Source: Candidatus Saccharibacteria bacterium HGW-Saccharibacteria-1 (GTDB taxonomy: Bacteria > Patescibacteriota > Saccharimonadia > Saccharimonadales > Saccharimonadaceae). Taken from it: a stretch of 47,101 bases of DNA. Below the pieces are notes generated by a model. That model was not told the DNA's origin. It saw only the letters and a program-made list of their open reading frames with translations, and searched no databases. Of this stretch, positions 39,265 through 47,100 are shown piece by piece (position 1 is the first letter of the stretch; each line of letters opens with the position of its first letter). The position numbers were made by a program, and so were the translations under genes. The stretch covers positions 121,259 through 168,359 of the forward strand of contig PGXZ01000001.1 in NCBI GenBank assembly GCA_002839415.1, written 5' to 3'.

Positions 39265-41598
39265 CTATCTATTCCACTGCCATGCATCAATTTCGGCAAT
39301 GTCATTGCCAAATTTCTTAATGTACTCGGTGTTATCGATAATTTTTTGTTGATATTCAGTTATAATACGTCGAGCTTCTTCGCTTGGCATCAAACCTTGT
39401 TCAGCCATGTTTTCAAAAATTGCAATTACTAGGTGGTGACGACTTGTTTCGTTTCGAACGTGCATGTCAAATGGAGTTGTTGTGCTGCCGCATTCAATGT
39501 ATCCGCGAATGTCGAATCGACTTGCATCGTTTACGTAATTGAACAGAATCGCTTTCAATGTCTCTGGGTAGCCGTGGAAGTTGCATATAACTGGTTTGTC
39601 ATATGTAAAGATCTCATTAAACTCGTCTGCGTTAATAAAGCCCTGTCCTTGACCAAATCCGCGGCTTGTTAGTGAGCTGACGTTTACGAAGCGAAGTCTA
39701 ATGTCAGGCCATTCATTTTTTGCAAGGTCGATAGCGGCTAAAACCTCTTTGGTTGGATAGTCACCGATACCCGCCAAGACAACGTCTGGATTCTCGTCGC
39801 TTGCAAAGTCCCATGTCATTATACCGGTGTTAATTTGCTTGCGTGCAAGTTCTGGCGTTAGCCATTGTGGCTCAATTGTTTTTCCGGCGACTACAACATT
39901 TATTTGTCTTTTGGACGATAGCATTTTTTCCATTGTTACTAATGTGCTGTTGACGTCGGCAGGGAAGTATACGTCTACGAAATCGCCATGTCGCCTTAGT
40001 GCGTCATCGATAAAGCCTGGGTTTTGGTGGCTAAAGCCGTTGTGGTCTTGTCTCCAGCCAGAGCTTGTAAGAATGTAGTTAAGTGACGGGAAATCACCTC
40101 GCCATTCGTATTCAGCGGTGTGCTTAATGAATTTTGCGTATTGATCCATCATACTGACAACAACTTGAACAAAAGCTTCGTAGCTTGCAAATACTGCGTG
40201 TCGTCCAGTAAGGATATAACCCTGAGCTAATCCCTGAAGGTTGTGCTCACTTAGCATCTCCATTACGCGACCGTCATGAGCCATGTCTTTATCCCATTTT
40301 TCGTTTGGCCAAACCCAGGCGCGTGAAGTTTCTTGGAAAATTGCATCTAGTTTGTTCGAGTAGGTTTCATCTGGTGACATAAATCGGAAGTTTTTGTTGT
40401 CTTTGTTTAGTTTAAAGACTTCGTTTAGGTACTTACCGGTTTGAATCATGCTGCTTGAGCCATTTACGCCAGGTTGGCTTGCGTCCTGCGCAAATTCGTT
40501 GATAGATGGTAGATTAAGTGGTTTGTAGACTGTGTCTCCACCGTGTGCGTGTGGACTCATACCCATGCGTTGTTCGCGAATCGGTACGATATTTTTAGCA
40601 AAATCGCCAAATCCAGTTTCAGCATCGAATAGTTCGCTAAATTTGTATGCGCTTAGCCATTCTTCAAGAAGTCGTAGTTGTTCTGGATCGGTTTTAGCTT
40701 CGGTTAAGACAACTTGGTGGGACAAGCAATTGCCTTCAATTTTATTACCGTCAAGTTCTTTAACGCCCGTCCATCCCTTTTCGGTCCGCATTATAATCAT
40801 TGGCATTCGAGGCGAGACAATTTCCTCTGGAGATTCTTTGATGCTCCAGATTAGTTTGTGTGCCCAATCCAAAGTTTCTTCCATTTGGTCGTCAAGGTTT
40901 TCGCCGCTGACAATACGCGGCTCATAGCCGTAGCCCCAGAATAGCGCAGTTAATTCTTGATCGCTCATTCGACCAAAGATAGTTGGTGCAGAAATTTTAT
41001 AGCCATTTAAGTGCAGAATAGGTAAAACTGTACCATTTGTTTTTGGGTCAACTAATTTATTTAGATGCCAAGCGGCAGCGGCTGGGCCAGTTTCAGCTTC
41101 GCCATCACCAACCAAACAGGCGACAATCATATTAGGGTTATCAAGCGCAGCGCCATAAGCTGTCGAAAGTGAATAGCCAAGCTCGCCGCCCTCAAGGATT
41201 ACTCCAGGTGTGCCGGGGTTACTGTGGCTTGGGAAGCCGTATGGCCAACTAAAATTACGGCAAATATGACTAATACCTTTGTAGTCTTGGCTTGCTTCTG
41301 GATAGAATTCAGTTAATGTACCTTCAATAAATAGGTTAGCCTGAAGCGCAGGGAAAGCGTGTCCAGGTCCTAAGATGAACATCATTTCTTGGCCATATTT
41401 TTTAATTAGGTTGTTTAGGTGTGCGTAAATTAGGTTTACGCCAGGTCCTGACCCCCAATGCCCTAATAATCTAGGTTTGATATCGTCGTGCGTCAGGGGT
41501 CGTTCCAGCAAGAAGTTATCCTGCAAAAAAATCTGCGCAGCAGTTAAATAGTTTGTTGCTCTTCTGAACTTGTCGAAATCTGTTGTTTTATTATTCAT
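39265..41598 (-). CDS. D-xylulose 5-phosphate/D-fructose 6-phosphate phosphoketolase
   Basis: 777 aa, full length. Characteristic XFP blocks: LLGHWGSGPGVNLIYAHLN, LGPGHAFPALQANLF, GGELGYSLSTAYGAALDNP, thiamine-diphosphate motif CLVGDGEAETGPAAAAWH, SPHAHGGDTVY, and SGWRQDHNGFSHQNPGFID in the C-terminal half. It cleaves Xu5P or F6P with phosphate to acetyl-phosphate plus glyceraldehyde-3-P or erythrose-4-P, giving ATP via acetate kinase. This is central energy metabolism in organisms lacking complete glycolysis. Monocistronic. Confidence 0.97.
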   Translation of the reverse strand: MNNKTTDFDKFRRATNYLTAAQIFLQDNFLLERPLTHDDIKPRLLGHWGSGPGVNLIYAHLNNLIKKYGQEMMFILGPGHAFPALQANLFIEGTLTEFYPEASQDYKGISHICRNFSWPYGFPSHSNPGTPGVILEGGELGYSLSTAYGAALDNPNMIVACLVGDGEAETGPAAAAWHLNKLVDPKTNGTVLPILHLNGYKISAPTIFGRMSDQELTALFWGYGYEPRIVSGENLDDQMEETLDWAHKLIWSIKESPEEIVSPRMPMIIMRTEKGWTGVKELDGNKIEGNCLSHQVVLTEAKTDPEQLRLLEEWLSAYKFSELFDAETGFGDFAKNIVPIREQRMGMSPHAHGGDTVYKPLNLPSINEFAQDASQPGVNGSSSMIQTGKYLNEVFKLNKDNKNFRFMSPDETYSNKLDAIFQETSRAWVWPNEKWDKDMAHDGRVMEMLSEHNLQGLAQGYILTGRHAVFASYEAFVQVVVSMMDQYAKFIKHTAEYEWRGDFPSLNYILTSSGWRQDHNGFSHQNPGFIDDALRRHGDFVDVYFPADVNSTLVTMEKMLSSKRQINVVVAGKTIEPQWLTPELARKQINTGIMTWDFASDENPDVVLAGIGDYPTKEVLAAIDLAKNEWPDIRLRFVNVSSLTSRGFGQGQGFINADEFNEIFTYDKPVICNFHGYPETLKAILFNYVNDASRFDIRGYIECGSTTTPFDMHVRNETSRHHLVIAIFENMAEQGLMPSEEARRIITEYQQKIIDNTEYIKKFGNDIAEIDAWQWNR

Positions 41599-41646
41599 GG
41601 TTATGCTTATTGTATATTATTTTATAGGTTTTAGGCAACATAAAAA

Positions 41647-41683
41647 TATTACACCCGATTTTATAAAATAATCGGGTGTAATA
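41647..41683 (-). terminator. terminator of DUF5684 membrane protein gene
   Basis: 14-bp stem TATTACACCCGATT / AATCGGGTGTAATA with a 9-nt loop; on the minus strand it is followed by TTTTTATG. Confidence 0.85.
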
Positions 41684-41703
41684 AGTGGGTTTTTGTTGCA
41701 TTT

Positions 41704-42366
41704 TTATACTGCAGTTGGTGGCTGCGGTGGCTGATTTTCGGGATTTGGATTTACATTTTGTGGTTGTGAAACTGGAGCTTGACTAGGGATATTTGGGGGC
41801 ATATACGTCGGTTGCTGAGTAAACTGCTGATTGTTTGGATTATTCGCGTATACTGATTGAACATTCTGCGCGGGCATTGCATTAACTGTTTGCACTTGGT
41901 TGTGATTAGTTCCGTGCCAAGTTGATTTATCAAAAGCTAGTATTCCTAGCCAGACTGTGTAGAAAAAGACACCTAAGACTACAAATCCGGTACTCTTTCC
42001 AAGATTGCTTCCGATATTTATCATCGCTCTTATGAAAAATACAAGACTGGCTATTGATGCCGCTATACTTATTAGTGAGACAGCGATACTTATTGCCGGA
42101 ATGGATGTTGATGCGCTGCCGGCGCCAGATAAAGAAATGCCCACGTAAGCTAATAATGACAGATATCCTTTTTGTCCACCCAATTCAAAAAGTTCCCAAT
42201 TATTCCAGGCTGGTATCCATGCTATATATTCCGGTACGCCTGCTTTTTTAAATATTTTACTAAGAAATATTGAATTTACGATGTAAAATATGATCGATAT
42301 AAATATAAAAAATATAAAGAAAATAAAAATAGCACCCAAGACTGCATAGTCTTCTACGTCACCCAT
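41704..42366 (-). CDS. DUF5684-like membrane protein with Pro/Gln/Asn-rich tail
   Basis: 220 aa. First helix FFIFISIIFYIVNSIFLSKI, then the conserved FKKAGVPEYIAWIPAWNNW and LFELGGQKGYLSLL typical of DUF5684, two or three more helices, and a ~75-residue hydrophilic C-terminal tail rich in Pro, Gln and Asn. Function unknown; the tail is probably disordered and exposed. The 155-bp gap to folD holds only its promoter region. Confidence 0.8.
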   Translation of the reverse strand: MGDVEDYAVLGAIFIFFIFFIFISIIFYIVNSIFLSKIFKKAGVPEYIAWIPAWNNWELFELGGQKGYLSLLAYVGISLSGAGSASTSIPAISIAVSLISIAASIASLVFFIRAMINIGSNLGKSTGFVVLGVFFYTVWLGILAFDKSTWHGTNHNQVQTVNAMPAQNVQSVYANNPNNQQFTQQPTYMPPNIPSQAPVSQPQNVNPNPENQPPQPPTAV

Positions 42367-42508
42367 TATTCATTACCCGCATAACTTAGTTTATTTAATG
42401 CCATATTTTCCCTTTTTATATTTTCTAAACTTAAGATTTTATTAAAATAATTGTAACATAGCATCTAAGTTTGTATACAGTGTATTTTACTAGTGTAGTC
42501 TTTTTTGC

Positions 42509-42514
42509 TAAGAT
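42509..42514 (+). promoter_or_regulatory. -10 element (TAAGAT), leaderless folD start
   Basis: TAAGAT 7 nt before the folD ATG (42522); no RBS. Confidence 0.5.
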
Positions 42515-42521
42515 ATAGACA

Positions 42522-43349
42522 ATGAAATTATTAGATGGACTAGAATTATCTGGTTATATAAAAGAGCGACAACTCAAACAGTCGCGCGCGCTTCGTCAAT
42601 CGTGGCGAGTAGTTCCGCGCATAGCGATTATTTACACAGGTAACGATCCTGTAATCAACACCTATATGCGCCTTAAGAGCGAGTATGGTAAGGATATTAT
42701 GGTCGAAGTTGATATTTATAATCCATCTGTAGCTGAATTGTTAAACCAGATAAAATCATTGAATAATGACGAAAATGTTCACGGAATAATTGTTCAACTG
42801 CCACTTGCAGACATTTCGCAAACCGAAGAGGCTATTGCCGCTATCAGTGAAGAAAAAGACGTAGATGGCTTGAGGGGTGGATTGGATTTTATCCCAGCTA
42901 CGGCTATGGCGATTGATTGGCTTCTAGCGGGCTATAATGTTAATTTATCTGGCAAGAAAATTGCAATTGTTGGCAACGGTCGTTTGGTTGGCGCTCCATT
43001 GTCAAATTTATGGACAAAGGCTGGTTTAGATGTGTCGGTTTATGACATCAACACAAACAATCTGGCAGATGAAATTAAATCATCAGAAATTATTGTTACT
43101 GCAACTGGCAATCCCAACTTAATCAATAGTGAAATGATAAGTCCGAAATCTGTCGTGGTTGATGCCGGAACGGCCTCTGAGCATGGCAAAATTGTTGGTG
43201 ATTTAGCAGCTGATGTTCGCCAGAGGCAAGATTTAACTATTACACCAGAAAAGGGCGGTGTTGGTCCACTGACTGTTGCGGCGTTGTTTGATAACGTACT
43301 GCTCGCCGCGCGAAAAGTGGCTGATAAAAAAGGTCAACAGGATATTTAA
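42522..43349 (+). CDS. folD: bifunctional methylenetetrahydrofolate dehydrogenase/cyclohydrolase
   Basis: 275 aa. Tyr48 and Lys52 of the catalytic motif (INTYMRLKSEYGKDI), GIIVQLPLADI, EKDVDGL, Rossmann NADP site IVGNGRLVGAPLSNL, TATGNPNLI and the C-terminal GGVGPLTVAALFDNVL are present. It interconverts 5,10-methylene-THF and 10-formyl-THF. Odd points: the usual PCTP segment is replaced by IPATAMA, and VGxSxxVGxP by VGNGRLVGAP, so the nucleotide/folate pocket is divergent. Its last 4 nt overlap the convergent response regulator gene. Confidence 0.94.
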   Translation: MKLLDGLELSGYIKERQLKQSRALRQSWRVVPRIAIIYTGNDPVINTYMRLKSEYGKDIMVEVDIYNPSVAELLNQIKSLNNDENVHGIIVQLPLADISQTEEAIAAISEEKDVDGLRGGLDFIPATAMAIDWLLAGYNVNLSGKKIAIVGNGRLVGAPLSNLWTKAGLDVSVYDINTNNLADEIKSSEIIVTATGNPNLINSEMISPKSVVVDAGTASEHGKIVGDLAADVRQRQDLTITPEKGGVGPLTVAALFDNVLLAARKVADKKGQQDI

Positions 43350-43717
43350 ATTAAATTCAAAGCTTCTTTGACGCGTTGGGCAACTTGTCGCGGCGTTAAG
43401 TTGGCTTTAACGATATAGCTATGTATGCCGAGTGAGCGGAGTTTTTTTGGAGCTTCCTCTTCGCCGAGGTTAGTAAGGATTATAACTGGTGTATTTTTAC
43501 CCCATTCATTTTGTCGGATAATTTCGAGAGCCTCAACACCATTCATTTCTGGCATTTGAAGGTCTAATAGTATAATATCTGGCGTAAAAGCCTCGACTAG
43601 TTCAACGCCATACTTGCCATTATTTGCCAGTTGCACATCAAAGCCGTCTGCCTCAAATTTCATGCGATACATTTGGCTGATAACTTGGTCGTCTTCGATT
43701 ATAGCAATTTTTGTCAT
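43346..43717 (-). CDS. single-domain response regulator (CheY-like receiver)
   Basis: 123 aa, receiver domain only. Acidic pocket IIEDDQ (Asp9/Asp10), phosphoacceptor Asp in IILLDLQMPEMNG (about residue 52), Thr in VIILTNLG and Lys in SYIVKANLTP. No output domain, so it acts by protein contact. No kinase is adjacent; the nearest is the broken kinase at 45-47.1 kb. TATACA 6 nt before the ATG suggests a leaderless transcript. Confidence 0.95.
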   Translation of the reverse strand: MTKIAIIEDDQVISQMYRMKFEADGFDVQLANNGKYGVELVEAFTPDIILLDLQMPEMNGVEALEIIRQNEWGKNTPVIILTNLGEEEAPKKLRSLGIHSYIVKANLTPRQVAQRVKEALNLI

Positions 43718-43723
43718 GATTTA

Positions 43724-43729
43724 TGTATA
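43724..43729 (-). promoter_or_regulatory. -10 element (TATACA), leaderless response regulator start
   Basis: TATACA on the minus strand, 6 nt before the ATG at 43717. Confidence 0.55.
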
Positions 43730-43818
43730 CAATGATACGTTATCGCGTGCATCCGTACAAGAGCTTGTGGTATAATGACAATTAGAATACTTGAATAATT
43801 ATAAATATAGGTGATAAT

Positions 43819-44160
43819 ATGCTTGATTTAGCTCCGATGATTTATCGACAACGTCTCGTGATGGAGGCGTTTCCTAAAAAGGCCATTGCAGCCGATGAGA
43901 TCAAAGAATATCTCTCTGGTTTGTCTAAAGTAACTGACATGAACCAGCTAATAGAGCCTGTTACGCATTGTAGTGATATGTACGGTTGGGCTGGTTGGAT
44001 ACACTGGGAAACATCTGGTGCTCATTTTTATGCCTGGGAGCGTCCAATTTTGTTTTATAGTGTAGATGTCTATACTTGCAAAAAATTTGACCCACAGGTC
44101 GCCATTGAATACACAAGAAATTTCTTTAATAGCGATACGATTGAGTTCAAGGAGTTTTAG
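43819..44160 (+). CDS. SpeD-like (AdoMet decarboxylase family) pyruvoyl-type protein
   Basis: 113 aa, the length of prokaryotic SpeD. It aligns with class 1B AdoMet decarboxylase: self-cleavage segment HWETSGAHFYAWER in place of ESHISIHTWPE, so Ser66 (future pyruvoyl) is kept but preceded by Thr rather than Glu, and the His after it is Gly. The following block FYSVDVYTCKKFDPQVAIEY retains catalytic Cys87 (cf. DVFTCG). SpeD homologues with altered pockets in CPR bacteria have been shown to be arginine or ornithine decarboxylases, so the substrate may not be AdoMet. RBS AGGTGAT before the ATG; the next gene starts 3 nt after the stop. Confidence 0.75.
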   Translation: MLDLAPMIYRQRLVMEAFPKKAIAADEIKEYLSGLSKVTDMNQLIEPVTHCSDMYGWAGWIHWETSGAHFYAWERPILFYSVDVYTCKKFDPQVAIEYTRNFFNSDTIEFKEF

Positions 44161-44162
44161 AG

Positions 44163-44963
44163 GTGGAGCGTGATTGCGGCAATTGTAATGAGATTGTAAA
44201 GCCGCAATACGACATATCAATTGATAATACCATTGATTTAACGGCAGAACTTTTACTTGAAAATTCTGAAAAAGCTTTGCATACCAAAGAAATTGTTATC
44301 GAGGTCGCCGGGGATAGTAAATTTGCTAATCTGGGTCGATATGTCGAGTCAGTGGTTTTTGAAAAATCTTTTGGAAATGATAGCGTAGAGATGGCTGAAG
44401 CTTATAAGGATTACGAGAAATCTAGCCGTTTCAATATCTGTATTGACACCGAATCGTCTAGGCCTATCGGCGCTATTAGAATTATAGAAAACGCGGATAG
44501 TGGCCTTAAAACATTAAATGACATATCGGATTCGCCATTTAATGTTGATATTGATGAATTTATCAAGCAGCGTAATATCGATGATTTAATTAAAGTTTGG
44601 GACGTGGGTACTGTTGCAGTTTTGCCAGAGTTTCAAAGCAGTGGGGCGAGTATTTTATTGTTTAGAGCAATGTACACCTCGGCCTTGAGGAATGGTATTG
44701 ACCATATAGTCTCGGTAATTGATGAAAAGCCGTTTAAATTGTTAACGAAATATTTCTCTGTCCCGTTTGTACCGATAATCGATGGCTTAGAGCCTTTGCC
44801 GTATATGGGATCAAATAAAAGCCACGCTGTTTATGGCTATGTGCCGAGATTTTTTGACGAAATGAGCAAAAGTAACAGTCGCATTAGCAATAAATTCTCA
44901 AAAATCTTTAACACCTTGGTTATGGGTGATGATGATAATTTAATAGTTCCATTGCAAAAATAA
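44163..44963 (+). CDS. GNAT-fold acyltransferase resembling autoinducer synthases (LuxI-like)
   Basis: 266 aa. After a 40-residue N-terminal extension with CGNC, the order of elements matches the GNAT fold as in LuxI/PEP-CTERM-associated acyltransferases: RYVESVVFEKSF, DYEKSSRFNICIDTESSRPIGAIRII, then VWDVGTVAVLPEFQSSGASILLFRAMYTSA, NGIDHIVSVIDEKPFKLL. The acyl-CoA/ACP-binding loop is not the standard Q/RxxGxG/A of typical acetyltransferases but FQSSGAS. GTG start with AAGGAG 8 nt upstream, 2 nt after the SpeD-like gene: an obvious functional pair. I infer N-acylation of the decarboxylation product; LuxI resemblance is by eye. Confidence 0.72.
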   Translation: MERDCGNCNEIVKPQYDISIDNTIDLTAELLLENSEKALHTKEIVIEVAGDSKFANLGRYVESVVFEKSFGNDSVEMAEAYKDYEKSSRFNICIDTESSRPIGAIRIIENADSGLKTLNDISDSPFNVDIDEFIKQRNIDDLIKVWDVGTVAVLPEFQSSGASILLFRAMYTSALRNGIDHIVSVIDEKPFKLLTKYFSVPFVPIIDGLEPLPYMGSNKSHAVYGYVPRFFDEMSKSNSRISNKFSKIFNTLVMGDDDNLIVPLQK

Positions 44964-44989
44964 ACAATAAGTATAAGTACTATTAATTA

Positions 44990-44995
44990 TATAAT
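44990..44995 (+). promoter_or_regulatory. -10 element (TATAAT), leaderless kinase start
   Basis: Perfect TATAAT 6 nt before the ATG at 45002. Confidence 0.65.
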
Positions 44996-45001
44996 AAACC
45001 C

Positions 45002-46411
45002 ATGGAAAGCATTATTCTAGTTATTACGTGCTTCGTAAACCTAGCCTTGGGTTTATTTATATTGCTTCATGATCCTAGGGCTAAATTTGCTCAAATATTC
45101 GCCGTGATGAGCTTTTTTATTTGTGTTTGGACTTTTGTAAACTACGCCACAAACAGCTATGCTGGTAATCTTCATTTAAACGACGTGGCCAATAAACTAG
45201 CTTATGTTAGTGGCTATGGTGTTGTTTTTTTTGGTTTACTATTTACTTATTATTTCCCAATAAGACGCAAATTTTCTAGATTAGAAATTATTATATTAAC
45301 AATAACTAGCTTGTCGTTAGCCATCTTGTCCTGCACCAGTCTAGTATCGGGTGAAGTGATTTTATTAAATGATGGTACGCTGCAGTTTTCGATTGGCCCG
45401 TTAATTAGTGTTTATATATATGGTTTTCTTATACTAATAGTACTTATAGCTAAAAATTTAATTAAGGCTTCAAGGGATCTTGATCACGATCACAAGATGC
45501 AGGCTAATTTGGTTTCGGTGGCTTTTTGCATTAGTGCCTTTGGGGGGTTATTTCTGAATGTCTTGATTCCACTGGCTTTAAACAACTGGAGCTTGACTAT
45601 GTTTGGTCCGCTCACAACAATCGTCCTAGTTGTTGTAATTGTTTATGCGATTATCAGACATGGGCTGTTTGATATAAGGTTGGCGTTGGTTCGTACATTT
45701 GCTTATGTTCTTTCCTTAACTGTATTTGTGGTAGGTTACTATTTATTGGCGTACTTATTGTCGATCCTAGTGCTTGGCTCTAGTACTTTCTTTAATGAGC
45801 AAAATGGCTTGAGTATTGTAATTGCGCTAGTTTTAGCTTCTTTTTTTCAACCTGTCAAAAGATTATTTGACCGCTTAACTAATGCAATTTTCTATAAAGA
45901 TAATTATAACAGCGATGAGTTTTTTGCTCGTATTAACCGAATTGCAACTCAGACTACTGATCTTTACGATTTGATTAGAAGTTCGTCAGGTGAAATAGAA
46001 AAAACAATTAAACTTGAACAGGTTGTTTTTGCTATTATAAATGAGCAAAAAACTTTCTCGATAGGAACTGGCCATCATATCAGAATGCCTCACTCTGATG
46101 TTCTAAAATTAAAAGATTTTATTAGTAGTGATTCATATCGAATTGTCGAGGATGGCTTTATCGGAAGCGCTACTCTCGACCACCAAACCAAACGTCTCCT
46201 AATAAGCCACAAACTAGAACTAATAATTCCACTGACAGTCTCTAAAAAAATAGTCGGTATCTTGTGTCTTGGGTTTCCGATGAGTTATCTATTGCAATTC
46301 AAAATGCCCTTGCGATTCAAGAAATTCGCGACCTTAACGACAGCTTGCAACAAAAGATATCCAATGCCACCAAAGAGCTACGCGCCAGCAATGCTCAGCT
46401 GCAACGTCTAG
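45002..46411 (+). CDS. sensor histidine kinase, N-terminal part (7TM sensor plus GAF-like), frameshifted
   Basis: 469 codons to the first stop. Eight or so hydrophobic segments (residues about 1-270) form a histidine-kinase N-terminal 7TM-type sensor (LYVSGYG-like core: NKLAYVSGYGVVFFGLLF; IIRHGLFDIRLALVRTFAY), followed by a linker (FFQPVKRLFDRLTNAIFYKDNY) and a GAF-like domain ending at VSKKIVGILCLG. After that (about 46270) the sequence loses kinase character and runs to a stop. The kinase core continues in another frame. Base composition also flips inside this gene from about 46.1 kb. Either a true lesion or a mis-join. Confidence 0.8.
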   Translation: MESIILVITCFVNLALGLFILLHDPRAKFAQIFAVMSFFICVWTFVNYATNSYAGNLHLNDVANKLAYVSGYGVVFFGLLFTYYFPIRRKFSRLEIIILTITSLSLAILSCTSLVSGEVILLNDGTLQFSIGPLISVYIYGFLILIVLIAKNLIKASRDLDHDHKMQANLVSVAFCISAFGGLFLNVLIPLALNNWSLTMFGPLTTIVLVVVIVYAIIRHGLFDIRLALVRTFAYVLSLTVFVVGYYLLAYLLSILVLGSSTFFNEQNGLSIVIALVLASFFQPVKRLFDRLTNAIFYKDNYNSDEFFARINRIATQTTDLYDLIRSSSGEIEKTIKLEQVVFAIINEQKTFSIGTGHHIRMPHSDVLKLKDFISSDSYRIVEDGFIGSATLDHQTKRLLISHKLELIIPLTVSKKIVGILCLGFPMSYLLQFKMPLRFKKFATLTTACNKRYPMPPKSYAPAMLSCNV

Positions 46412-47100
46412 ACAAGGCAAAGGATGAATTTGTCAGTATGGCTAGTCACCAGCTCCGTACGCCCTTAACGACCGTCAAGGGCTATATAAGTATGGTAGTA
46501 GAAGGCGACGCCGGTGAAATCACTAGCGAACAACGCCGCCTACTTGATGAAGCCTTTATGAGTAGTGAACGTATGGTTAATTTAATTAACGACTTCCTTA
46601 ACGTCTCACGTATTCAAACAGGCAAGTTTTTAATAGACAAACACGAAACCAACCTTGGCGAACTTGTTAAGCAAGAAATCGATCGACTAAAATCAAATGC
46701 CGATTCGCGTAAATTAGAATTTATCTACAAAAAACCAAAAGATTTCCCAATCATGAACATTGACGAAGCTAAAATACGCGAAGTAGTAATGAACTTTGCC
46801 GACAACGCTCTTTATTATTCTCATGAAGGTGCAAAGATTGATGTTAAATTGCACGTTGATGAAAACAATCAAGCTATATTTGAAATCATTGACACCGGCA
46901 TCGGCGTATCCCTAGAAGACCAGTCAAGGCTCTTTACTAAATTCTATCGTGCCAGCAACGCTAAAAGACAAAGACCTGACGGCACTGGCGTAGGTCTCTT
47001 CCTAGCAAAAAAAGTCATCAGCGCTCACGGCGGCAAAGTACTATTCAGCTCAGTCGAAGGCAAGGGGAGTACTTTTGGGTTTAGTTTGCCAGTTGAATAA
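46264..47100 (+). CDS. histidine kinase C-terminal part (HisKA-HATPase), out of frame with its N-terminal half
   Basis: The open frame begins VSDELSIAIQNALAIQEIRDL (end of a GAF domain and signalling helix), then a coiled coil (LQQKISNATKELRASNAQLQ), HisKA with phosphoacceptor His62 in VSMASHQLRTPLTT, N-box NFADNALYYS, G1 DTGIGV, F box LFTKFYRA and G2 GTGVGLFLAKKVI. All catalytic boxes are intact. GTG 46264 is only the first possible start in this frame and not a credible one: the piece is the continuation of the gene at 45002. Relative to a normal GAF domain about 20 codons seem missing at the junction. Confidence 0.85.
   Translation: MSWVSDELSIAIQNALAIQEIRDLNDSLQQKISNATKELRASNAQLQRLDKAKDEFVSMASHQLRTPLTTVKGYISMVVEGDAGEITSEQRRLLDEAFMSSERMVNLINDFLNVSRIQTGKFLIDKHETNLGELVKQEIDRLKSNADSRKLEFIYKKPKDFPIMNIDEAKIREVVMNFADNALYYSHEGAKIDVKLHVDENNQAIFEIIDTGIGVSLEDQSRLFTKFYRASNAKRQRPDGTGVGLFLAKKVISAHGGKVLFSSVEGKGSTFGFSLPVE

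Noticed and set aside
40532-40927. 131-codon plus-strand ORF opposite phosphoketolase
   Set aside because: Antisense shadow of a conserved enzyme; no initiation signals.
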